Shown: positions 50,676 to 57,523 of the stretch, piece by piece
How the letters are laid out: the number at the start of each line of letters is the position of its first letter
Position numbering within the stretch: position 1 is the stretch's first letter
Assembly (NCBI RefSeq): GCF_003626695.1
Contig: NZ_RBAH01000039.1
Location: 1-57,523 of the forward strand
DNA: 57,523 nucleotides
Direction: 5' to 3'
DNA from: Paenibacillus ginsengarvi
Lineage (GTDB): Bacteria > Bacillota > Bacilli > Paenibacillales > NBRC-103111
Translations under genes and position numbers: made by a program
The notes under the pieces: model-generated
The model's database searches: none
What the model was told of the DNA's origin: nothing
Seen by the model: the letters and a program-made list of their open reading frames with translations, nothing else

Positions 50676-52085
50676 TCAGGACAATCTCATGAAAGGAGCC
50701 TGCGTCGTCGTTTCCACGACATAGGGCTCGGATATAACACCGTTTGGCGATTTGGTTACTTGCATATATTGGTACGCGCCGTCGACCCACGTCCGAATGA
50801 CGCCGTTGGACGTTCTCTCCAGAAACGCGGACACCTCCGGCCCGATTTCGCTAAAATTGCACAGCACGAGCATCGTCATGCCCAGCGCCTTCACTCCTGC
50901 CGCATCGGCGGCGAAATATTTCGCGATATATTCCTTGCCCCGTTCCGCCAATATCGTGTTCAGATCGTAATAGGCGAACCAGTTGCCGCCCCCGGACACA
51001 AGCGCCGTTATTTTCTGCTCCACGATGTTCCGGTACTCCGCATTGTTCATCCTGCTGACGTCCAGCACGTTCGCTTCGCAGTTCGGCGGGTACGGACGCG
51101 TGTAATGCTCGATAAAATAAATTCGTTCTTCTTCGGCCATGCCGCTCATCGAAAGCCCTTGAAGCGCTAACATTTTGTCCAGATCGTGCGGCGTCAAAAA
51201 GCTCGACAGCATCGCCATCACTTTTTCCCCATCCCGGATGCGGTTAGCAAGCACGGAAGCGATGAAATATTTATAGTTCGCCTTACTGTTCGTATCCAGC
51301 AGGTAAACGCTTCCACGCGTCAAGCCTCCTTCCAGCAGCTCGTCCAGCGCGGCTACGCCGGTCGGCACCCTGGACCGCCCGTTCAACAACGCCAAATCCT
51401 CGATCATCGACCTCGCCGGAATGAGCCTGATCCCGTTATCGGTCAATCGGTACACATGCTCGCCTTCGCGGATGCGCCTGCCGCGCATCTTCAATATTTC
51501 CAGCATGCGCACGCGGTATTTGTCCATATGCGGCTTCAGGCTCAGCTTCATAAAGCCGTCGGCGATATACGCTTCGAAGCCGCTTTGCTCGTCCGCCGCT
51601 TCCCGCTCCTTCACCAGCAGCGAGGTAAGCTCCAGTTTGCGGAGCAGGTTGCGCAGCTTGTACAGCATCCGGCGATGCTCCTCTTCGCTTGCGGCCCCGT
51701 AGCGGAACAGGCTGATGCTGTCGACGACGATCCGTTTGCAATTCAGCTCGCGGATCATGCTCTCGATCAGCCCTCCGGGCTCGATCATTTGCTCGAGAAA
51801 AATATCGGGCGACATGCCGACCACACGAAGCAGGCCCTCTCTCTCCAGCTGTCGCAAATCCCATTCGAAGGCTAACATATCGCGGTACAACTGCTCCGGA
51901 AATTCTTCGAACGTAATGTATATGCCGGCTTCCCGGTCCTTCAGCGCCCCGTAATACAGAAACTGCATGCCAAGGGTCGTCTTGCCCGTACCGGGAGCGC
52001 CTTCAACTACAATGGTAGATCCTCGCGGGAAACCGCCGTGAAGCAATACGTCCAATCCGCGAATGCCTGTAGGAACTGTTCCCAT
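50676..52085 (-). CDS. KaiC-like tandem RecA ATPase, second site degenerate
   Basis: A 469-aa protein with two KaiC-type RecA domains. Domain 1 (about 1-235) has Walker A GAPGTGKTTLG (residues 29-39), the KaiC Glu pair in YITFEEF (60-61) and Walker B IVVDSIS (Asp ~122). Domain 2 (about 240-469) begins with the same PTGVAALDELLEGGLTRGS entry, but its P-loop reads DTNSKANYK and lacks the G-x-x-x-x-GKT pattern, so it should not hydrolyse ATP. Circadian KaiC has two active sites and KaiA/KaiB partners; neither partner is seen here. It heads a three-gene operon with a winged-helix protein and a sensory LuxR regulator, transcribed away from a GH18-SLH gene. Confidence 0.85.
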   Translation of the reverse strand: MGTVPTGIRGLDVLLHGGFPRGSTIVVEGAPGTGKTTLGMQFLYYGALKDREAGIYITFEEFPEQLYRDMLAFEWDLRQLEREGLLRVVGMSPDIFLEQMIEPGGLIESMIRELNCKRIVVDSISLFRYGAASEEEHRRMLYKLRNLLRKLELTSLLVKEREAADEQSGFEAYIADGFMKLSLKPHMDKYRVRMLEILKMRGRRIREGEHVYRLTDNGIRLIPARSMIEDLALLNGRSRVPTGVAALDELLEGGLTRGSVYLLDTNSKANYKYFIASVLANRIRDGEKVMAMLSSFLTPHDLDKMLALQGLSMSGMAEEERIYFIEHYTRPYPPNCEANVLDVSRMNNAEYRNIVEQKITALVSGGGNWFAYYDLNTILAERGKEYIAKYFAADAAGVKALGMTMLVLCNFSEIGPEVSAFLERTSNGVIRTWVDGAYQYMQVTKSPNGVISEPYVVETTTQAPFMRLS

Positions 52086-52264
52086 CCTCGATCACCCTGC
52101 GAGTTATTTAGTGTCGCTTGCGTTCTCCATTTTACCACAGAAACAGGCAATGCGGAGCATAAGTATAACGTCTATTCGTGTATTGACATTATTTATGCAT
52201 TGTCCGGGGAGCGCTTGTTTCGGCACAATGGAAGTAATCTTTTTTCGGCTCAAGAAAGGAATCG

Positions 52265-53878
52265 ATGCGAATGGCGATTTTAAGTCGGTTGCGAACGACG
52301 GCGGCGCTGGCCGCCGCCTTGATCATAACGAGCGCGGGCGTCTCTGGGCTTGCGGAGGCTGCGCGGTTTCAAATGTCCTACCTGTATGCCGGGCCTGCCG
52401 AATATATTTCCTATGTCGACCGGACTGACGGGGCGATGCAGGTCGTATCGCCCAGCTACTTCGATCTGGGCCCGGACGGGAGCCTGCTGCTGACGGACAT
52501 GGTCGATCCGTCCTTCGTTAGCGATATGCATAAACGGGGCATCCGGGTTGTGCCGTTTCTTAGCAATCATTGGGATCGTGATACCGGCCTTCAGGCGCTG
52601 GCGAAGCGCGAGACACTCGCAACCCAAATCGCGGCAGCCGTAAGTAAGTACGGGCTGGATGGCGTGAACGTGGATATCGAGAATGTGACGGAAACGTCGC
52701 GGGACGATTTTACCGACCTGGTGAAGCGGCTGCGTGAAAACTTGCCTGCGGACAAGGAAGTGTCCGTCGCCGTTGCCGCCAATCCGACAGGGACTACGAA
52801 AGGATGGCTCGGCTCGTACGATTATGCCGCGCTTGCCAAATACAGCGATTACTTGATGGTGATGGCTTACGACGAATCGTCCACCGGCGACGCGGACCCG
52901 GGGCCGGTGGCGAGCCTTAGCTTCGTCGAGCGGTCGATCCGGTATGCGCTGCGTTATGCGCCGCCCGAGCGGATCGTTCTCGGCTTGCCGTTTTACGGGC
53001 GCTACTGGAAGACGGACGGGACGGTAAATGGCGAGGGCATACCAGGGCGCAGCGTCCCTGAGCTCGTCTCCCGTTACGGCGGCACTACCGTCTATGATTC
53101 AGCCAGCGAATCGGCGGTAAGCACGTTTACGATACCGGAGAGCGAAACCCAGCTCCCCGTCGTCAGCTATAAGACCTTAAATCCTGGCATGTATACCGTC
53201 TGGCATGAGAACGAGCAGTCGATGAAAAAGAAGCTCCAGCTCGTAAGCCAGTATGGGCTCAAAGGCACCGGAAGCTGGAGCCTCGGGCAGGAGGACGCGA
53301 GTTCCTGGAGCTACATGACGCTATGGGTAAACGGCGCTTTCTTCGCCGATGCGCAAAACCATTGGGCGCAAAATGAAATCGCAGCGGCGGCCGCGAAAGG
53401 CTGGATGACCGGGACGGCCGAAGGCCGGTTCAGCCCGGAAACGTCGCTGACGCGGGCCGAAGCCGCAACGATCCTGACCCGCTCTTTGCTGCCCGGGCAA
53501 GCCGCGCCCGCCGGTGCAGCAGGCTTCGCCGATGTGCCCGCAACGCACTGGGCGAGCGGGGCAATCGCCCTAGCGAAGCAAGCCGGCATCGTCGATGGCG
53601 CAGGGGTGAGCGTGTTTAAGCCCGATAGCTCGGTGACACGGGCTGAGATGGCAGCGATGCTCGCCAGAGCGCTGAAGCTGTCCGCCCCTCCGGGAGCGAA
53701 CGCGGCTTTCTCCGACGTCCGCGCGGACAACTGGGCGTATCCGTACATTCAGGCGCTCGTCGCGCAGGGAGCTTTGCAGGGCTACGAGCCGGGACGATTC
53801 CGCCCGGACGAGCCGATCTCCCGCGCGCAGATGGCGGCGATTCTGGATCGCCTTTCCTCAGTCATTCCGGCGAAATGA
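52265..53878 (+). CDS. GH18 cell-wall glycosidase with three SLH domains
   Basis: A secreted surface protein of 537 aa. The signal peptide spans about residues 1-32. A GH18 (YdhD/SleL-like) domain covers ~35-345, with the catalytic motif DGVNVDIE (Glu ~139), the substrate-floor strand YLMVMAYDES and the late GSWSLGQED strand. From ~360 there are three SLH repeats (DAQNHWAQNEI, DVPATHWASGAI, DVRADNWAYPYI, each with the TRAE/SRAQ ending) that bind pyruvylated secondary cell-wall polymer. It probably cuts peptidoglycan glycan or chitin-like chains at the cell surface. A weak AAAGGA site precedes the ATG. It diverges from the KaiC-like operon and ends in two hairpins. Confidence 0.92.
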   Translation: MRMAILSRLRTTAALAAALIITSAGVSGLAEAARFQMSYLYAGPAEYISYVDRTDGAMQVVSPSYFDLGPDGSLLLTDMVDPSFVSDMHKRGIRVVPFLSNHWDRDTGLQALAKRETLATQIAAAVSKYGLDGVNVDIENVTETSRDDFTDLVKRLRENLPADKEVSVAVAANPTGTTKGWLGSYDYAALAKYSDYLMVMAYDESSTGDADPGPVASLSFVERSIRYALRYAPPERIVLGLPFYGRYWKTDGTVNGEGIPGRSVPELVSRYGGTTVYDSASESAVSTFTIPESETQLPVVSYKTLNPGMYTVWHENEQSMKKKLQLVSQYGLKGTGSWSLGQEDASSWSYMTLWVNGAFFADAQNHWAQNEIAAAAAKGWMTGTAEGRFSPETSLTRAEAATILTRSLLPGQAAPAGAAGFADVPATHWASGAIALAKQAGIVDGAGVSVFKPDSSVTRAEMAAMLARALKLSAPPGANAAFSDVRADNWAYPYIQALVAQGALQGYEPGRFRPDEPISRAQMAAILDRLSSVIPAK

Positions 53879-53915
53879 CCGGCACACGTCTGCCCTTAAC
53901 CGCATCAATCGTTAT

Positions 53916-53937
53916 GGCCGTTAAACGATTAACGGCC
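53916..53937 (+). terminator. Hairpin after the GH18-SLH gene
   Basis: GGCCGTTAA (53916-53924) pairs with TTAACGGCC (53929-53937). The tail TAAAAC is not T-rich; it may assist the stronger terminator just downstream. Confidence 0.5.
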
Positions 53938-53947
53938 TAAAACGGCA

Positions 53948-53999
53948 AACAACCTCCGCCGATGCGCTCTTCCGAGCGTTTTGGCGGAGGTTGTTTCAT
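53948..53999. terminator. Bidirectional terminator
   Basis: AACAACCTCCGCC pairs with GGCGGAGGTTGTT (arms 53948-53960 and about 53983-53995), followed by TCATTTT on the plus strand and A-rich sequence on the other side. It separates the convergent GH18 and NlpC/P60 genes. Confidence 0.85.
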
Positions 54000-54041
54000 T
54001 TTAACGATACGAATCGAGTCCGGCAGACGTTATCGCTTCAG

Positions 54042-54944
54042 CTAGAGCACACGCTTCGCCCCTATGTATTTCGATCCCCAGTAAGAGCTGTACACGGAAT
54101 CGATCTTCGTCCCCGACGACGTCGTCGCGGATACGAACTGGCCGTCTCCCAAGTAAATGCCGACATGCGTCGTCGACTTGCCGATTTTGAAAAAGACGAG
54201 ATCGCCGGTTTGCAAGCCGATTACCGATTGGCCCACGTTATCGTACATATCGAGAGAGGTCCGCGGCAGCTCGACGCCATACTGGTCGAAGACGTAATTG
54301 ACGAACCCCGAGCAGTCGAATCCTTTCGTCGTCGTGCCTCCCCATACGTAACGGATGCCAAGCAGATTCTGGGCGGTGCTCGCCACCTTGTCCGCGACCG
54401 TCGGGGTGTAGGCTGCTGCTACCGCAGCTGCTGCCGGGGCGGGAGCAGGCGGAGCATACCAGGCCGGAGCATGGTATTTCCCATCCTGGCCGATGATGGC
54501 GATGTCGTTGTCGGCGTCCCATTGTACGATAGAACCGAGCAGTTCCGATACGGCCCGTACCGGGATGAATAACGTTCCTTGCTTGTTCATCGCGGCGGAG
54601 GTCAGCTTAACCGGCTTGCCGTCCACCTTCCATTCGTTCTTGCCCGTCTCGGCTTCAATGGTCTTCGTATGATCCGCATTTTGCATGAGGACGGCAATCT
54701 GCCCATTGTTCATGCGCCAGTCCAGCTTGTAGCCCATCGCTTCAAACAGCGGCCGGGCCGGTACGAGCGTCTGCCCGCTGACATCGATGAACGGCTGTGT
54801 CTCCGGGAAAGCTACGAGCGCGTCGTTCACCTGAACCTTCACTTCCGATCCGGCTCCGTTCGCGGAAGCTTGCCCAGCCCCCAGAACCGAAACGGACGCC
54901 CACACGGCACACGACAAAAAAACGGTTTTCCACAAACGTTTCAA
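54042..54944 (-). CDS. Secreted NlpC/P60 endopeptidase with copper-amine-oxidase-like N-terminal domain
   Basis: A cell-wall peptidase of about 300 aa. A signal peptide (KRLWKTVFLSCAVWASVSVL, cleaved after QASA) is followed by a Cu_amine_oxidN1-type stalk domain (VNDALVAFPETQPFIDVSGQ, LVPARPLFEAMGYKLDW, LFIPVRAVSELLG). After a Pro/Ala linker comes the NlpC/P60 domain with nucleophile Cys in FDCSGFVNY (Cys ~211) and His in STTHVGIYLGD (~260). It hydrolyses peptide cross-links of peptidoglycan. The start is a TTG at 54944 with GGAGGG six bases upstream; the longer ATG frame would overlap the riboswitch. The c-di-AMP riboswitch directly upstream controls it. Confidence 0.88.
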   Translation of the reverse strand: MKRLWKTVFLSCAVWASVSVLGAGQASANGAGSEVKVQVNDALVAFPETQPFIDVSGQTLVPARPLFEAMGYKLDWRMNNGQIAVLMQNADHTKTIEAETGKNEWKVDGKPVKLTSAAMNKQGTLFIPVRAVSELLGSIVQWDADNDIAIIGQDGKYHAPAWYAPPAPAPAAAAVAAAYTPTVADKVASTAQNLLGIRYVWGGTTTKGFDCSGFVNYVFDQYGVELPRTSLDMYDNVGQSVIGLQTGDLVFFKIGKSTTHVGIYLGDGQFVSATTSSGTKIDSVYSSYWGSKYIGAKRVL

Positions 54945-54957
54945 ACAGTTCCCTCCT

Positions 54958-55080
54958 GCTGCCTCCGAGGTTAGTTGACGGGTTAGGGAAGAGGATTTCC
55001 CCTGCCTCGCTATGGAGCTAAAGGCATTCACCCCGAGTAAATCGTCCCCCGTACCGGATATTCGGTATATCCGGATTCGG
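54958..55080 (-). promoter_or_regulatory. c-di-AMP riboswitch (ydaO-yuaA type)
   Basis: The minus strand carries the conserved ydaO core in order: a hairpin CCGGATA/TATCCGG (55055-55075), CGGGGGAC, GGGGTGAAT (about 55025-55033) and the 3' block AACCCGTCAACTAACCTCG (about 54966-54984). These match the published consensus almost base for base. The class binds cyclic di-AMP and generally lowers expression of cell-wall hydrolase and osmolyte genes. Its 3' end lies a few bases from the ribosome-binding site of the NlpC/P60 gene, with no terminator between, so control may act on translation. Confidence 0.92.
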
Positions 55081-55084
55081 CAAG

Positions 55085-55113
55085 TTTATAATTTGGGTTT
55101 AAGGGTAGCACAA
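55085..55113 (-). promoter_or_regulatory. Promoter of the riboswitch/NlpC-P60 transcript
   Basis: On the minus strand TTGTGC (55108-55113) is followed after 17 bases by TATAAA (55085-55090). Transcription would start about 55078, exactly at the 5' edge of the riboswitch. Confidence 0.55.
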
Positions 55114-55153
55114 CATTTTTCAGCGGGTCAACCCACAAATATTTACACTGCTC

Positions 55154-56041
55154 CTACAGCCCCTTTTGACCGTAACTGATCTGCAGCTTGCGGTATGCTT
55201 GCGGAGACTCGCCGTATACGCGGCGAAACAGCCGCGCAAAGTAGGACGGCTCCTCGTAACCGAGCTTCTCCGCGATCGTATACACGGGAAGGTCGGTGAA
55301 GGCGAGCAAATGGCCGGCCTCGCGCAACCGCGCCGTCTGCAGGAAGCCCATCGGCGTTTCGCCGGTTCGTTCCTTGAACAGCCGGCACAAATAGTTAGGG
55401 GTCACGTGAACCGATTGCGCCGTTTCCGCCAGCGTGACCGGCCGGTGCCAGTTCGACAGCAGAAACCGCTTCGCCCGCTCGACCGTTTCCTCCGCCGTAT
55501 TCGGCGTTTTCTCCGCCTGGACGATGCTTGCCACGATCGTTTCGACCCGCGTCAGCAGTTCCGCCACTGTAACAGCGAAGTGAGACTTCAGAAGCGGAAT
55601 GTCGTACAAAGCGAGAATGCGTCGGTACCCTTCCTCCAGCATCGGCCGAAACCGCGGCGGAACCGTCAGCGGAGCCGAGCGAAGGGCGCCGCCGATCTCG
55701 ATCGCCCGGCTCTCTTCGATCATATCGAACAAGTTCATTTCGGCCGGTTCGCCGCATTTGTTGCGCAAAATAAACGTGCTTTCCAAATTCGTGAGAGGGC
55801 CGTCCGTTCCGAAATGAAACTGGTGCGGCTCATTCGGATGAATGACGAACAGATGTCCCGGTTCGACTACCGACGCCATATCGCCGACCGTAAACATCCC
55901 TTTGCCCTCTAAAATATACATGACGTGAAAGACCGGATGCACGTGACGCTTCACAAAAGCGTCGTCGCGTCCCGCCATCAGATTCGTCGTAACATGATCG
56001 ATCGTGAACGATCGACCTCCCGCCTCGAGCCGGAAGTCCAT
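55154..56041 (-). CDS. AraC family transcriptional regulator
   Basis: A 295-aa one-component regulator. The N-terminal cupin sensor has the HVHPVFHVMYILEGKG strand and a HLFVIHPNEPHQFHFG strand with histidines typical of AraC-type arabinose/rhamnose sensors. The C-terminal double HTH reads VHVTPNYLCRLFKERTGETP and LGYEEPSYFARLFRRVYGESP. AAAGGAG lies just before the ATG. It diverges from the PhyH-type dioxygenase gene at 56261 and is likely its controller. The ligand is unknown. Confidence 0.92.
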   Translation of the reverse strand: MDFRLEAGGRSFTIDHVTTNLMAGRDDAFVKRHVHPVFHVMYILEGKGMFTVGDMASVVEPGHLFVIHPNEPHQFHFGTDGPLTNLESTFILRNKCGEPAEMNLFDMIEESRAIEIGGALRSAPLTVPPRFRPMLEEGYRRILALYDIPLLKSHFAVTVAELLTRVETIVASIVQAEKTPNTAEETVERAKRFLLSNWHRPVTLAETAQSVHVTPNYLCRLFKERTGETPMGFLQTARLREAGHLLAFTDLPVYTIAEKLGYEEPSYFARLFRRVYGESPQAYRKLQISYGQKGL

Positions 56042-56260
56042 CTGCCTTCTCCTTTGACTGGTTCGAGGATACGATGATCCCCTCAGCTATCGATATAGTT
56101 CGATATCCCGCGCCATATTCCTGCCTTCGGCACGACCGCCTGCCAAAACGAACGAGGATAATATCGTACGGGTTCCGGGATAGATTGTTCCTTCAACCGC
56201 AGCCGCCGTTTTCTTATACTGAAATCGTTACAGAACGATATACGGCGGAGGGGAACGAAG

Positions 56261-57139
56261 ATGGCGCTAACGATGGAGCAAGTGATCCGGTTTCAGACGG
56301 AAGGATATTTAATCGCAGAAAACGTATTTACCGAAGAGGACATGCGGCCGTTAATCGAAGAGATCGAGAGCTTTATCGAGGAACGCGCGCAGCAGTTTTA
56401 TAAGGAGGGGCGGATCACCAATTTGTACCCGGACGAACCGTTTGAGAGACGCTTCGCGCTGCTGTACGAGCAATGCCCGGACATCAACCGGAAATTCGAT
56501 ATTATGCACCTGCTCGGCCCGGCCATGTTCAACTTCCTGACGAACCCGAAGCTGCTGGACGTAGCCGAATGCTTGCTCGGCAGCGAGCTTTCCTGCAATC
56601 CGATCCAGCATCTGCGGTCGAAAATGCCGTGGAAGGGAGAAGGCGAGCAGGCCGCAAGCATGGAAAATGTGCCGTGGCATCAGGATGCCGCCGTCACCGC
56701 TCCCGAATCGGAGGCTTCCGAGATTTACACGTTCTGGCTGCCGCTGATCGATGTGACCCGGGAAACCGGCTGTATGGAAATTATTCCTCATTCGTTCAAA
56801 AACGGCTATTTAAAGCATCAGGCCGAAGGCGGCACAACGATCGTGAATGAGCTTCTCCCTACGCTCCCGGCGATTACAGCAGCGTGCAAGAGAGGCAGCA
56901 TCGTCATCATGAACAAATATACGCCGCACCGGGGGACATCGAACCGTTCCGACTTTGTGCGCTGGTCGCTTGACCTCCGCTATCATAAAACCGGGGCGCA
57001 TTCCGGCCGCGACTTCCATCCTTCGTTCGTCGCCCGCAGCAGGCTTGAGCCGGACAGCGTCTTGACCGACGCAAACGAGTGGCGCCAAATATGGAAAGAC
57101 GCGCTCGCGAAGCCTGCGCAGAAGGCGCACCGGGTGTAA
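56261..57139 (+). CDS. Phytanoyl-CoA dioxygenase (PhyH) family protein
   Basis: A 292-aa Fe(II)/2-oxoglutarate-dependent dioxygenase. The metal triad is visible as VPWHQDAAV (His and Asp of H-x-D) and the distal His in TPHRGTSNRSDFVRWSLDLRY, which also contains the Arg that binds 2-oxoglutarate. The block TGCMEIIPHSFKNGYL is a PhyH hallmark. Members hydroxylate acyl chains, amino acids or secondary metabolites; the small size and no CoA partner leave the substrate open. GGAGGGG precedes the ATG. The divergent AraC gene suggests induction by a small molecule. Confidence 0.9.
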   Translation: MALTMEQVIRFQTEGYLIAENVFTEEDMRPLIEEIESFIEERAQQFYKEGRITNLYPDEPFERRFALLYEQCPDINRKFDIMHLLGPAMFNFLTNPKLLDVAECLLGSELSCNPIQHLRSKMPWKGEGEQAASMENVPWHQDAAVTAPESEASEIYTFWLPLIDVTRETGCMEIIPHSFKNGYLKHQAEGGTTIVNELLPTLPAITAACKRGSIVIMNKYTPHRGTSNRSDFVRWSLDLRYHKTGAHSGRDFHPSFVARSRLEPDSVLTDANEWRQIWKDALAKPAQKAHRV

Positions 57140-57195
57140 TAAATCGGTCCCCCAAAAGTGACGTGGCACTCCGCAGATTCGACCTGAATATTCAT

Positions 57196-57434
57196 GGCAA
57201 AAGACGCCTCCATCCCCACGTTTACAGTGGTTTTGGAAGTCTTTTGCCTATCATTTGGGATTGTTTCGTTCGGCTCCCCTTTGGGGACAGCCCTTTACGT
57301 CTATTCGGTTTTGGACGGGAATGGTACTGCGACGGCTGAACCAGCGGACACTGACGGAAAGAGTAGATGTCGGTGTCAGGAGTAAGTCGGTTTATAATAA
57401 GAGTCTTTGAGGCCACTAGCGTTGCAAAGACTCT
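57196..57434. other. Structured noncoding segment with four successive hairpins
   Basis: Four independent stem-loops follow one another: GGCAAAAGAC/GTCTTTTGCC (57196-57248, with extra inner pairs), GGCTCCCC/GGGGACAGCC (57272-57292), GACACTGAC/GTCGGTGTC (57347-57377, one G-U pair) and AGAGTCTTTG/CAAAGACTCT (57400-57434). No convincing gene lies here. It could be a structured RNA, a small mobile element remnant or a leader for a gene beyond the window. Confidence 0.45.
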
Positions 57435-57523
57435 ATCACACTATGTCAGGTCGTGCTGAATTGAGGAAAAATTCATTTCATTACTTTATTTTACATTAAC
57501 TTTTTCCGGGAATCCGCCAAAAA

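Noticed and set aside
1..57523. CRISPR arrays, tRNA/rRNA genes and complete insertion sequences
   Set aside because: No regularly spaced direct repeats, cloverleaf-like sequences or transposase motifs were recognised by eye. A dedicated search could still find short tRNAs.

Overview
The window looks like chromosomal DNA of a Paenibacillus-type endospore-forming Firmicute (Paenibacillaceae). The evidence is the moderately high GC content, many orphan sugar-binding lipoproteins, AraC/YesN-type sensor-regulators, an SLH-anchored GH18 enzyme, a Spo0E-family phosphatase, EcsAB, a bacilliredoxin, GlpP-style glp control and a ydaO-type c-di-AMP riboswitch. No rRNA, tRNA, CRISPR array, prophage or intact insertion sequence was recognised.

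Layout. 1-4.3 kb is a decaying carbohydrate locus: a C-terminal scrap of a solute-binding protein, an intact binding protein, a broken SGNH esterase, a DUF1861 protein and a divergent AraC regulator. 4.8-6.6 kb holds a Tat-exported beta-helix protein. 6.7-10.7 kb is glycerol catabolism (glpK, glpD), with a small membrane gene and an antiterminator-like glpD leader. 10.7-17.5 kb has an isochorismatase-fold protein, a membrane AraC sensor-regulator and two orphan binding lipoproteins. 17.5-23.9 kb carries housekeeping and envelope genes: a YdjM-like protein behind a LexA box, cytochrome c, acpS, an O-antigen-ligase/TPR protein, nadE and a divergent UMP-kinase paralogue. 23.9-27.2 kb has a Re-citrate-synthase-like enzyme and a second Tat beta-helix protein. 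27.4-30.7 kb is a complete sugar ABC importer without its ATPase.

30.9-39.7 kb is a coherent D-amino-acid / N-acyl-D-amino-acid module. A YesMN-type two-component system, a DSD1-like PLP enzyme and an M20 deacylase lie on the minus strand. A YheO/DauR-type regulator, D-aminoacylase and RidA diverge from them. 39.8-47.9 kb contains a bacilliredoxin, small spore-former proteins, an Lgt-like membrane protein, a metallophosphoesterase, a BaiN-like flavoprotein, ecsAB, and a Spo0E-like gene overlapping an HD-GYP-like gene that has lost its first metal histidine.

48.2-52.1 kb is the most unusual locus. It is a three-gene operon of a KaiC-like tandem RecA ATPase (second P-loop degenerate), an 83-aa winged-helix-like protein and a PocR/GAF-type sensor with a LuxR DNA-binding end. 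A GH18-SLH cell-wall enzyme is transcribed divergently. Next come an NlpC/P60 endopeptidase under a c-di-AMP riboswitch, a divergent AraC / PhyH-dioxygenase pair, and a terminal noncoding stretch with four consecutive hairpins.

Start codons were moved from the longest open frame wherever a ribosome-binding site and family N-terminus favoured an internal start. All family assignments come from reading motifs by eye, without database searches.
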